DNA from: Campylobacterales bacterium
Lineage (GTDB): Bacteria > Campylobacterota > Campylobacteria > Campylobacterales > Arcobacteraceae
Reading direction: 5' to 3'
DNA: 14,471 nucleotides
Assembly (NCBI GenBank): GCA_027064245.1
Contig: JAMOPZ010000156.1
Coordinates: 1 to 14,471 of the forward strand
This document shows positions 1 through 6,465 of the stretch, one piece after another. Within the stretch, counting starts at the first letter, position 1. Each line of letters opens with the position of its first letter. A model generated the notes under the pieces. It searched no databases and was not told the origin of the DNA. It saw only the letters and a program-made list of their open reading frames with translations. The translations under genes were made by a program, and so were the position numbers.

Positions 1-426
1 GGTGGATTATGGCACGGAGCTGGATGGGGTTTTGTACTATGGGGTGCTATGCATGGTATTGGACTAATTATAGTACATATAACTAAAATAACATTGTCTA
101 AATATATCGCTATAACTTTAACTTTTGTTTATGTAACACTTCTTTGGGTATTGTTTTTTAGTAGTGATATATCTAGTGCTATTGATTTATATAAAAAACT
201 ATTTTTATTTGATAATTTTGGTGGTGATACAAAACAATATATAATGCTATTTTTTAGTAGTATTATAGTATTTGTATTGCCAAATATATCACAACTAATA
301 AAACCAGAAGCAAAAGATACAAAGCTTCCATCTTATTGGGGATATATAGCAGGTGGTATGTTTTTTATTAGTTTAAAGTTTATGGCAAATACTCCTAGTA
401 ATAGCTTTGTTTATTTTAATTTTTAG
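1..426 (+). CDS. MBOAT-family O-acyltransferase (AlgI/PatA-like), C-terminal part
   Basis: The reading frame is open from the first base, so the 5' end of the gene lies outside the window; the 141 residues present are only the last part of a protein that is usually 450-500 residues long. The fragment opens with WHGAGWGFVLWGAMHG, the signature of membrane-bound O-acyltransferases, in which the His of WHGA is the family's invariant residue. Four hydrophobic segments follow, at about residues 10-28, 38-56, 81-97 and 113-131, as expected for the membrane-embedded C-terminus. AlgI/PatA-type proteins move acetyl groups across the inner membrane for O-acetylation of an exported polysaccharide. The SGNH-type protein that starts 8 nt downstream is the usual partner and supports this reading. 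The substrate glycan cannot be told from the sequence. The internal ATG at 49 is not the start, because the family motif lies upstream of it. Confidence 0.9.
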   Translation, partial: GGLWHGAGWGFVLWGAMHGIGLIIVHITKITLSKYIAITLTFVYVTLLWVLFFSSDISSAIDLYKKLFLFDNFGGDTKQYIMLFFSSIIVFVLPNISQLIKPEAKDTKLPSYWGYIAGGMFFISLKFMANTPSNSFVYFNF

Positions 427-434
427 GTTTTTAT

Positions 435-1391
435 ATGATTTTTTTTAGAAATTTTTTTATAACTTTTTTTATACTATTTTTTATATGGATAAGTGTAATT
501 TACTTTCAAATAGATCGTCCCACTTTGATGTCACAATGGGTATATGATGTATATAAAAAAAAGATAACTATAGCAAATAATATAAAATCAAAAAAGATTA
601 TAATAGTAGCAGGATCAAATAGTATGTTTGGGTGTGATTCAAAAAAACTTCAAAAAGCTTTTGGTTTGCCTGTGGTAAATTTTGGGGTAAATGCAGGAGT
701 ATATTTACCATATATACTTTATAAAGCAAAACAGATAATAAAAAAAGATGATATAGTAATATTACCATTAGAATACTCTTTATACAATTATGATGGGATA
801 CCAAATATACAGATGATAGATTATATCTTTAGTAGAGATTTTGATGCATTTTGGTCACTAACTTTAAAGGAACAATTTTATATGATATGGGATATACCTT
901 TAAAAAGAATATATGACGGATATATGGCAAAAGGTGGATCAGTTGTAAAATATGGTTTATATAGATCTGGAAATATAGATAAATATGGTGATCAACTAGG
1001 AGCTACTTTTAAAGCAAAAACAACCTCAATAAAAAAAGAATTAGATAAACTAAAAGCAAATCATTATGGAATAAATTATAATTCAAATAGTTTAGGATTT
1101 AAATATCTAACTAATTTTGTACAATGGTGTAAAGAAAAAAATGTTAAAGTTATATTTACCCCATCTACTTTATTATATTTTAAAACTTATAAAAATGATA
1201 AAACAGAGCAATGGTTTTATACTAATCTATCTAAAATTATAAAAAATAAAGGGTGGATATATATAGGAGATCCTTATAAATATATGTATGAGAAAAAATA
1301 TTATTTTAATACCGATTATCATCTTACTACAAAAGGTAGACAAATTAGAACAAAACAGATGATAAAAGATCTATCTTCTATTTTAAAATAA
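435..1391 (+). CDS. Membrane-anchored SGNH/GDSL-fold protein, probable polysaccharide O-acetylation partner
   Basis: This is a 318-residue protein. An uncleaved N-terminal membrane anchor (about residues 5-24) is followed by a periplasmic domain. Block I of the SGNH fold is seen as VAGSNSMFG (Ser61 or Ser63 as nucleophile), a VNFGVNAG segment follows at about 81-88, and the C-terminal acid/base pair is in NTDYHLT (Asp294 and His296). The D-x-H spacing is that of AlgJ/AlgX-like acetyltransferases rather than the D-x-x-H of secreted lipases. These proteins take acetyl from an MBOAT partner and put it on a glycan. The gene starts 8 nt after the MBOAT gene, so the two are almost certainly co-transcribed. 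The start has only a weak Shine-Dalgarno sequence (TAGG overlapping the upstream stop), which fits translational coupling. The family call is firm; acetyl transfer as opposed to hydrolysis is inferred from the neighbour. Confidence 0.75.
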   Translation: MIFFRNFFITFFILFFIWISVIYFQIDRPTLMSQWVYDVYKKKITIANNIKSKKIIIVAGSNSMFGCDSKKLQKAFGLPVVNFGVNAGVYLPYILYKAKQIIKKDDIVILPLEYSLYNYDGIPNIQMIDYIFSRDFDAFWSLTLKEQFYMIWDIPLKRIYDGYMAKGGSVVKYGLYRSGNIDKYGDQLGATFKAKTTSIKKELDKLKANHYGINYNSNSLGFKYLTNFVQWCKEKNVKVIFTPSTLLYFKTYKNDKTEQWFYTNLSKIIKNKGWIYIGDPYKYMYEKKYYFNTDYHLTTKGRQIRTKQMIKDLSSILK

Positions 1392-1401
1392 TAAAGTGCA
1401 C

Positions 1402-1424
1402 CTCTAAAAACTAATATTTTAGAG
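1402..1424 (+). terminator. Weak hairpin after the MBOAT/SGNH pair
   Basis: CTCTAAAA (1402-1409) pairs perfectly with TTTTAGAG (1417-1424) around a 7-nt loop, 11 nt after the SGNH stop codon. The stem is AU-rich and the U-runs lie about 16-25 nt further on rather than directly at its foot, so it may be an inefficient terminator or a transcript-end-protecting hairpin. Confidence 0.4.
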
Positions 1425-1453
1425 TTAGAATTGCTGGATTAATTTTTTATTTT

Positions 1454-1482
1454 TTGACAAAAATAATTATTTTTGGTATAAT
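1454..1482 (+). promoter_or_regulatory. Perfect-consensus sigma70 promoter with extended -10
   Basis: TTGACA (1454-1459) and TATAAT (1477-1482) are both perfect consensus hexamers separated by exactly 17 bp. The bases before the -10 are TGG, giving the TGn extended -10 element. The start of transcription is expected near 1489, about 25 nt before the response-regulator ATG. A full -35 box is uncommon in Campylobacterota, so this should be a strong promoter unless repressed. It is probably the promoter of the unit running from the response regulator through hisS. Confidence 0.8.
1458..1475. promoter_or_regulatory. 18-bp perfect palindrome in the promoter spacer, candidate operator
   Basis: CAAAAATAATTATTTTTG is a perfect inverted repeat centred between 1466 and 1467. 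It occupies essentially the whole spacer between the -35 and -10 boxes, sharing two bases with the -35. A protein bound here would exclude RNA polymerase. The core AATAATTATT resembles the A/T dyads bound by Fur-type repressors in this phylum, but this is only a resemblance. In such AT-rich DNA a palindrome could also arise by chance. Confidence 0.4.
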
Positions 1483-1513
1483 GGAATAAAATTTTTATAA
1501 TAAAGAGATAGTT

Positions 1514-2194
1514 ATGATTAAACAATTAAGAAAATTTAGTAATATGACCATTATTTGTGTTACTCAAAATGATCAAATAAAAACTGATTTAACTCATTTT
1601 TTAAGTGATATTAAATTATTAAGTTTTACTAATCTCGCTAGTGATATTATTGATACTAAGCCTGATATTGTTATAGTTGATTATAATTTTAATGGTGCAT
1701 TAGAGCTTATGAATGAATTGTCTTGCAGTGTACCATTAATATCAAAAATTGTTATTTTAGAGGATATTAATGATACAAATATAATAGATTGTTTAAATGT
1801 AGGTGTAGTATCTATTATAAAATATCCAATTAAGCTTGATGATCTAAGACTTGATATAATAGTAGCTTTAAATAAATCAAAAAGGACAGATAAAGTTTTT
1901 TTAAATGAAGATTTTTATTATGATGCATATAGAACTAGATTTTATCACAATGATAATGAAGTAGAATTAACAAAATTTGAATTTAATGTTCTAAAACTTT
2001 TAGTAGAAAATTCAACCAAAATTATTTCATATGATGAGATAAAAGAGAAAGTTTGGAAAGATAAGCCTATGAGTATTTTTACTATGCGAAATGTTGTAAA
2101 TAAAATTAGAAAAAAAACATATCATGGTATTATAAAAAATAATTCTTCAAAAGGCTATCAAATAGATAGTAAACAAAATAAGATAGGTAGATAA
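1514..2194 (+). CDS. OmpR/PhoB-type response regulator with atypical receiver domain
   Basis: This is a 226-residue two-domain regulator. Residues 11-120 have the receiver (REC) pattern. The strand IVIVDYN carries Asp56 at the phosphorylation position and IIKYPIK carries Lys103, but the acidic pair normally found after strand 1 is replaced by TQND. The usual Thr/Ser after strand 4 is not evident, and Lys is followed by Tyr-Pro rather than Pro. Residues about 130-217 form an OmpR-type winged helix: the ELTKFEFNVLKLL helix, EKVW at about 178-181, a recognition helix near MRNVVNKIRKK, and a final GYQI wing. Such receivers in Campylobacterota (for example HsrA of Helicobacter) act without phosphorylation, which may apply here. 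No kinase gene is adjacent; the nearest is 2.8 kb downstream. AAAGAG at 1502-1507 supports the start chosen over the ATG at 1544. The perfect promoter just upstream drives it. Confidence 0.85.
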   Translation: MIKQLRKFSNMTIICVTQNDQIKTDLTHFLSDIKLLSFTNLASDIIDTKPDIVIVDYNFNGALELMNELSCSVPLISKIVILEDINDTNIIDCLNVGVVSIIKYPIKLDDLRLDIIVALNKSKRTDKVFLNEDFYYDAYRTRFYHNDNEVELTKFEFNVLKLLVENSTKIISYDEIKEKVWKDKPMSIFTMRNVVNKIRKKTYHGIIKNNSSKGYQIDSKQNKIGR

Positions 2195-2195
2195 A

Positions 2196-2390
2196 ATGGA
2201 AGAGCAAATAGTGTCAAAAGATGAGCTTGTAGAGATGTTTTCTCTTGGAGTATTAGAGGATGATAAGTATAAAGGTTGGGTATTATATGGACAAGAGATT
2301 CAAATAATTGCTTTACATGAAACAGATCCAAAATATGTACAAGATGTTACAAATGCAAATTACTACAAACTAGTACCAATAAAAAATTAA
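2196..2390 (+). CDS. Small conserved-looking protein of unknown function (64 aa)
   Basis: This acidic, soluble 64-residue protein matches no family I recognise. It has no Cys, no signal peptide and no membrane segment. The body alternates a short helix-like start (SKDELVEMFSLGVL) with strand-like stretches (GWVLYGQEIQIIAL and NYYKLVPI), suggesting a small alpha/beta fold. The ATG lies 1 nt after the stop of the response-regulator gene, and the Shine-Dalgarno-like AGG falls in that gene's last codons, so its translation is probably coupled to the regulator. That tight link suggests a shared role, such as modulating the regulator, but this is inference only. Codon use looks like that of its neighbours, and the length of the open frame in such AT-rich DNA supports it being real. 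Confidence 0.7.
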   Translation: MEEQIVSKDELVEMFSLGVLEDDKYKGWVLYGQEIQIIALHETDPKYVQDVTNANYYKLVPIKN

Positions 2391-2408
2391 AAATAGGAAA
2401 TATAAAAT

Positions 2409-2684
2409 ATGTCACATTGCCCTTTTTGTAAAAAAAAGATTGCCATGAGTAAAGCATTTTGTTCTAGGAGTTGTAAAGAAAATTATTTTCAATTAATTGC
2501 TATACAGATTCCTAAACTTTTTATGAAAAGAATATATCTTTTTTGTGATGAGAATGAAAGAGAACAAGAGATTTTAGAGTTTGCTTCAAGACATCATTGG
2601 AGACTTGATCTTTTAAGAACAAAGATCCATAATGAAGCAGTACGAATGGGATATATAGATGAACCAGCAGAATCAAGTAAATAA
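2409..2684 (+). CDS. Small Cys-rich, probable zinc-binding protein (91 aa)
   Basis: The N-terminus holds two cysteine pairs, CPFC (residues 4-7) and CSRSC (18-22), spaced like a four-cysteine zinc finger or ribbon. The rest (about 25-85) is predicted alpha-helical and highly charged, with an EREQEILEFASRHHWRLDLL stretch. The short treble-clef-like N-terminus resembles small YacG-like or HNH-associated zinc knuckles, but the remainder does not match them and I do not assign a function. AGGAAA at 2395-2400 serves as the ribosome binding site, and the gene starts 18 nt after the 64-aa protein. It probably lies in the same transcript as the response regulator and hisS. A role in nucleic acid or protein binding is plausible but unproven. 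Confidence 0.7.
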   Translation: MSHCPFCKKKIAMSKAFCSRSCKENYFQLIAIQIPKLFMKRIYLFCDENEREQEILEFASRHHWRLDLLRTKIHNEAVRMGYIDEPAESSK

Positions 2685-2705
2685 CTAATATTATTTTAGA
2701 TTATT

Positions 2706-2719
2706 AAGGTTTTTGTATT
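2706..2719 (+). promoter_or_regulatory. Ribosome binding site and ATT initiation codon of the glycosyltransferase
   Basis: AAGG at 2706-2709 is followed by seven bases and then ATT. The AAGG overlaps the in-frame TAA at 2705-2707, so translation of this frame must begin downstream of it. The only codons in between are GGT, TTT and TGT. ATT is a rare but documented bacterial start (infC of E. coli), discriminated against by initiation factor 3. Confidence 0.55.
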
Positions 2720-3520
2720 AAAATATCTGTTATTATCCCCACTTACAATAGAGCATCTTTTTTAAAAGATACAATAGACTCTGTATTAAACCAGCTTTTT
2801 TTTGATGGAGAGATTATAGTAATTGATGATGGATCTGTTGATAATAGTTTTGAAATAGTATCTTTCTATCCTAATGTAAAATATATAAAACAATCAAACA
2901 ATGGTGTTTCAAGTGCAAGAAATACAGGGATAAAAAATGCACAATACAATTGGATATGTTTTTTAGATAGTGATGATATCTGGATAAATAATAAGATAGA
3001 AAAACAGATATTATTTCATAAAAAATATCCTACTATTTTAGCATCATATACAGATGAAGCTTGGTTTTATAATAATAAAAAAATAAAGAAAAAAAAACAT
3101 CAAATAAAACAAAATAAAAGTAGTTTTATAGATAATATATCTTCTACTTTAATAGGCGCATCTACAGTAATGATACATAGATCTATTTTTGATGATATTG
3201 GGTATTTTGATGAAAATTTAAAAGTATGTGAAGATTATGATATGTGGCTTAGGATATTAAGAAAATATCAGTTTGGTTTTATTGATGAACAATTAATAAA
3301 TAAAATAGCAGGACATAGTGATCAGCTCTCTTTTAATGCAAAATTTATAGATATATATAGAATAATTGCTTTAAAAAAACATCTAAATAGCATATATCAT
3401 AAAGAGATAAAAGATGCTTTAATAAAAAAATGTGATATTTTAATCAAAGGTGCATTAAAATATAATAATAAAAAAATTTTAACAAAATATACAACTTTAA
3501 AAAATAACTTACAAAGGTAA
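2717..3520 (+). CDS. Family 2 glycosyltransferase with apparent ATT start codon
   Basis: Read from ATT at 2717 the product is 267 residues and starts exactly as GT2 enzymes usually do: (M)KISVIIPTYNRASFL. The GT-A fold motifs follow in order: IVIDDGS (35-40) and NNGVSSARNTG (61-71) for the nucleotide sugar, the metal-binding FLDSDD (82-87), and CEDYDMWLR with Glu172/Asp173 as the likely catalytic base region. The frame is uninterrupted to the stop at 3518. An in-frame TAA at 2705-2707 blocks any upstream extension, and no ATG, GTG or TTG occurs in frame until Met152, which would remove most of the catalytic domain. AAGG (2706-2709) stands 7 nt before the ATT, ideal spacing for a ribosome binding site. 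The enzyme adds a sugar from a nucleotide donor to an unknown acceptor, probably a surface glycan. A decayed start (pseudogene) or a sequencing error is the alternative. Confidence 0.8.
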   Translation: MKISVIIPTYNRASFLKDTIDSVLNQLFFDGEIIVIDDGSVDNSFEIVSFYPNVKYIKQSNNGVSSARNTGIKNAQYNWICFLDSDDIWINNKIEKQILFHKKYPTILASYTDEAWFYNNKKIKKKKHQIKQNKSSFIDNISSTLIGASTVMIHRSIFDDIGYFDENLKVCEDYDMWLRILRKYQFGFIDEQLINKIAGHSDQLSFNAKFIDIYRIIALKKHLNSIYHKEIKDALIKKCDILIKGALKYNNKKILTKYTTLKNNLQR

Positions 3521-3523
3521 AAA

Positions 3524-4750
3524 ATGGCAAATATACAAGCGTTAAGAGGTATGAAAGATATAGTAGATGATGATTCAAAATTATTTAACTATTTTATTGA
3601 AAATTGCACAACAATAGTAAAAAGATATGGTTATAATTATATAGAAACTCCCATACTAGAGGAAACAGCACTTTTTAAAAGAAGTGTTGGGGAAAGTAGT
3701 GATATAGTAGGAAAAGAGATGTATCAGTTTGTAGATAAAGGTAAAAATGATGTATGTTTAAGACCAGAAGGTACAGCAGGTGTTGTAAGATACTTTATAC
3801 AAAATAAAAAAGATAAAGCAGGTGGATCTACAAAAATATTTTATCATGGACCTATGTTTAGATATGAACGACCTCAAAAAGGAAGACTTAGAGAATTTCA
3901 TCAATTTGGATGTGAGTCATTTGGTCAAACTAGTGTGTATGAAGATGCTACAATTATACTTATGATAGATGAAATATTAAATTTTTTTGGTATAAAATAT
4001 AAATTACTTTTAAATTCACTAGGGTGTAAAGAGTGTATGCCTAAATATAAAGAAGATCTAGTTGGTCACTTAAAAAACTTAACTCTTTGTGAAGATTGTA
4101 ACAGAAGAATAGAACTAAATCCTATTAGAGTACTTGATTGTAAAAACGAAGCGTGTCAAAAAGAGCTTCAAAATGCTCCAAAAATAACAAATAGTTTATG
4201 TACTAATTGTAGTGATGATTTTAATCAGTTAAAATCTATATTAGATTATAATAATATATCTTATAGTGTAGATTCAAATTTAGTGCGAGGTTTGGACTAT
4301 TATACAAAAACAGCATTTGAATTTGTAAGTGATGAAATAGGAGCTCAAAGTGCAATAGCAGGTGGTGGACGATATGATAGATTAGTAGAGTTCTTAGGTG
4401 GTAAATCTACACCTGCAATTGGTTTTGCTATGGGTATTGAGCGTCTTTTAGAACTAATAAAACCAAAGTTTACTACACAAGAGATACTTTATATAGGTTC
4501 TATGGATGAAGCAGCTAATAATCTTGTATTTTCTTTAGTAAATAAAAAAAGAAAATATATTAAAGTTATTACAGATTATAAGGTAAGAAGTTTTTCAAAA
4601 CATCTAAATAATGCAACAAAATCAAAAGCAACCTCAATAGCACTTATAGGTGAAAATGAATTAAAAAATAATACAATTTGGATAAAAGATTTAGATTCAA
4701 AAGAGGAACAATCTATAACTATAGAAGAGTTTTTTAAAATCTTAATCTAA
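3524..4750 (+). CDS. hisS: Histidine--tRNA ligase
   Basis: This 408-residue class II aminoacyl-tRNA synthetase charges tRNA-His with histidine using ATP. Motif 1 lies around ETPILEETALFKRSVG (41-56). Motif 2 is FRYERPQKGRLREFHQFG (112-129). The histidine-specific LVRGLDYYTKTAFEF is at 253-267, with a glycine-rich AGGGRYDRL at 279-287, and motif 3 is AIGFAMGIERLLEL (298-311). Between motif 2 and the HisA motif sits the insertion found in many bacterial HisRS, here with eight cysteines in four pairs (168/171, 189/192, 206/211, 226/229), suggesting bound zinc. The C-terminal 85 or so residues form the anticodon-binding domain. AAAGG at 3513-3517 overlaps the end of the glycosyltransferase gene and gives a 6-nt spacer, so the two are co-transcribed. 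The length is typical of the family. Confidence 0.97.
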   Translation: MANIQALRGMKDIVDDDSKLFNYFIENCTTIVKRYGYNYIETPILEETALFKRSVGESSDIVGKEMYQFVDKGKNDVCLRPEGTAGVVRYFIQNKKDKAGGSTKIFYHGPMFRYERPQKGRLREFHQFGCESFGQTSVYEDATIILMIDEILNFFGIKYKLLLNSLGCKECMPKYKEDLVGHLKNLTLCEDCNRRIELNPIRVLDCKNEACQKELQNAPKITNSLCTNCSDDFNQLKSILDYNNISYSVDSNLVRGLDYYTKTAFEFVSDEIGAQSAIAGGGRYDRLVEFLGGKSTPAIGFAMGIERLLELIKPKFTTQEILYIGSMDEAANNLVFSLVNKKRKYIKVITDYKVRSFSKHLNNATKSKATSIALIGENELKNNTIWIKDLDSKEEQSITIEEFFKILI

Positions 4751-4766
4751 TCTTAACAAAAGATTA
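4748..4766 (+). terminator. Short hairpin at the end of hisS
   Basis: TAATCTT (4748-4754, beginning with the hisS stop codon) pairs with AAGATTA (4760-4766) around a 5-nt AACAA loop. No U-run follows and the stem is AU-rich, so it is at best a weak terminator or attenuator between hisS and the next gene. Confidence 0.25.
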
Positions 4767-4768
4767 AC

Positions 4769-4774
4769 TATAAT
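4769..4774 (+). promoter_or_regulatory. Possible -10 element for a leaderless transcript
   Basis: CTATAATG places a consensus TATAAT seven bases before the ATG at 4782, so the predicted transcription start coincides with that ATG. No convincing -35 is seen, which is common in this phylum. The hexamer overlaps the alternative ATG at 4773. Confidence 0.35.
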
Positions 4775-4961
4775 GAAGCTTATGGATACTAATAGAATAA
4801 TATGTCAGCAATGTAAATATTACTATATTACTTGGGAAAAAAATAAACCACATGGTTGTAAAGCATATGGTTTTAAATCACTACAATTACCTGCTGTTAT
4901 TGTAAAAAAAAGTAGTAATATGGATTGTAGTTTATATAAAAATAAATTTAAGGATAAATAG
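4773..4961 (+). CDS. Small Cys-rich conserved protein of unknown function (about 60 aa)
   Basis: The 62-residue frame carries CQQC (residues 11-14), then YYYITWEKNKPHGCKAYGFK with Cys29, and a final Cys52, a set of four cysteines suited to one zinc ion or a small iron-sulfur site. The pattern CxxCkyyyiTW...PhGCkayGFKs...P...V...S...C resembles a small conserved protein that I recall from Campylobacterota and Desulfo-type bacteria, without a proven function. Two starts are possible. ATG 4773 has no Shine-Dalgarno sequence; ATG 4782 (Met4) lies seven bases after a TATAAT and could be leaderless. Its stop overlaps the GTG of the following histidine kinase by one base (TAGTG), so the two are translated together, and AAGGA at its end serves the kinase. 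A redox or metal-linked role alongside that kinase is conceivable but is inference. Confidence 0.75.
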   Translation: MKLMDTNRIICQQCKYYYITWEKNKPHGCKAYGFKSLQLPAVIVKKSSNMDCSLYKNKFKDK

Positions 4962-6451
4962 TGACACTTTTAAAACAACATCTTGATAAATTAAAGTCTT
5001 CAAAAGTAAGTATTATGCAGTTTTGGATATCTGCAAATGATGTTATGACTATTTTAAATAAATATAATATAGCAAAAGAGGTTTTTATAAAAGAGTATGC
5101 ATTTGGGATATTTGATTATTACATAGATGTTATTCAAGAAAAAGTAGAAATAGGTAATTGTCCTGTGATTTTTAAATTTTTGGATTATTTAAAAAATAAA
5201 AATATAGGTACAAATGAGCTTTTTACTATATGTTCTGGGTTTAAAAATGCACTTATAGAGTTTACTTATATCCAAAATATAAACTCCCTAGAGATCCAAA
5301 AAGATATTGTTTATATATATGAAAAAAACTTTGAAGGTGTATTAAAATCTTATTATACAACAATCAATGCTATAAATAAAACTTTAAATATAAGTGAAAA
5401 ACTAATAGATGAAAATATTATTATGTCAAGTACTGATCTTCAAGGTATTATTACATCTGTTTCAACTGCATTTTGTGATATATCTGGCTATACAAAAGAG
5501 GAATTAATAGGTCATCCTCATAATATAGTAAGACATCCTGATATGCCAAAAGAGGCTTTTGAGGATCTATGGAAAACAATTCAAGCAGATAAAACATGGC
5601 ATGGTGAGATTAAAAATACAAGAAAAGATGGTGGAATTTATTGGGTTGAGGCAACAGTTGATTCACTATATTCAAGTGACGGTACAAAAATAGGTTATAG
5701 TGCAATAAGACACGATATAACATATAAAAAAGAGGCACAATTACAACAAGATATTATAGTAGAACAGTCAAAATCTGCAGCTATGGGTGAGATGATATCT
5801 ATGATAGCACATCAATGGAGACAACCTCTTCAAGCTATAGCTATACTTATACAAAAACTACCATTAGAAAAAATAATTGATGGAGAGATAAGTGATGAAA
5901 CACTAGAAGATGTGGTATCATCTATAGAAGAACAATTATCTCAAATGTCAAAAACAATAGAGGAATTTAGAAGCTTTTTTAATCCAAATAAAGATAAAAA
6001 TAGGATTTTTGCTGCAGCATTACTTGAACAAGCAAGAGAGTTAATGGCATATCAATTTAAAGTAGATGAGATAGAGTTACATTTGATTTATGATGAAGAT
6101 ATAGAGATAAATATCCATACACATGAGATATTACAAGTCTTTATCAATATATTAAACAATGCAAGAGAGGTTCTTGTAGAAAAATGTAATCAAAATAGGA
6201 AAATAGATATAAAATTTTATAAATATCACAATAATATTGTGTTTGAGATAAGTGATAATGGTGGTGGGATACCAAGTATTATTATGAATAAAATTTTTGA
6301 ACCATATTTTAGTACTAAAAAAAATAAAAATGGTACAGGTCTTGGACTTTATATGTCAAAAACAATTATAGAAAAAAATGCATCAGGTATGCTAAGTGTT
6401 ACAAATACTACTGAGGGTGCAATGTTTAAAATAACATTACCTATAGAGTAG
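4961..6451 (+). CDS. Soluble PAS-domain sensor histidine kinase
   Basis: This 496-residue kinase has no membrane segment, so it senses a cytoplasmic signal. Residues 1-145 are an all-helical domain that I cannot name with confidence; it is faintly like RsbR-type N-terminal globin folds. Residues about 150-255 form a PAS domain with the Aer-like signature NIVRHPDMPKEAFEDLW, a WHGEIKNTRKDG stretch and a YWVEA strand; in the aerotaxis receptor Aer the equivalent Arg-His-Asp residues matter for FAD binding. A short coiled linker leads to the H-box MIAHQWRQPLQAI with phospho-acceptor His284. The ATPase domain shows the N-box (396-401, ending NNA), G1 DNGGG (432-436), the F-box FEPYFST (446-452) and G2 GTGLGL (458-463). 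AAGGA at 4950-4954, six bases before GTG 4961, sets the start. No receiver or adjacent cognate regulator is present. A redox or oxygen cue is inferred from the PAS type. Confidence 0.93.
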   Translation: MTLLKQHLDKLKSSKVSIMQFWISANDVMTILNKYNIAKEVFIKEYAFGIFDYYIDVIQEKVEIGNCPVIFKFLDYLKNKNIGTNELFTICSGFKNALIEFTYIQNINSLEIQKDIVYIYEKNFEGVLKSYYTTINAINKTLNISEKLIDENIIMSSTDLQGIITSVSTAFCDISGYTKEELIGHPHNIVRHPDMPKEAFEDLWKTIQADKTWHGEIKNTRKDGGIYWVEATVDSLYSSDGTKIGYSAIRHDITYKKEAQLQQDIIVEQSKSAAMGEMISMIAHQWRQPLQAIAILIQKLPLEKIIDGEISDETLEDVVSSIEEQLSQMSKTIEEFRSFFNPNKDKNRIFAAALLEQARELMAYQFKVDEIELHLIYDEDIEINIHTHEILQVFINILNNAREVLVEKCNQNRKIDIKFYKYHNNIVFEISDNGGGIPSIIMNKIFEPYFSTKKNKNGTGLGLYMSKTIIEKNASGMLSVTNTTEGAMFKITLPIE

Positions 6452-6465
6452 ATTATTTAAAATAT

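Noticed and set aside
598..804. Reverse-strand open frame of 68 codons
   Set aside because: It lies wholly inside the SGNH gene, its product is a Leu/His-rich composition typical of antisense AT-rich DNA, and it has no ribosome binding site or family match.
2713..2721. TTG at 2713 as the glycosyltransferase start, possibly with a frameshift
   Set aside because: This frame reads TTG TAT TAA and stops after two codons; no slippery sequence is needed when ATT with AAGG explains the frame.
3170..3520. ATG at 3170 as the glycosyltransferase start
   Set aside because: It would discard the nucleotide-binding and DxD motifs, which are intact in the same frame upstream, and no ribosome binding site precedes it.
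4118..4214. Extra cysteine pairs in HisRS as a novel zinc domain
   Set aside because: This Cys-rich insertion occurs in many bacterial histidyl-tRNA synthetases and is not unusual.
1514..6451. The response regulator and the histidine kinase as one two-component system
   Set aside because: They are 2.8 kb apart with hisS and other genes between, and the receiver pocket is degenerate, so pairing cannot be supported from the sequence.
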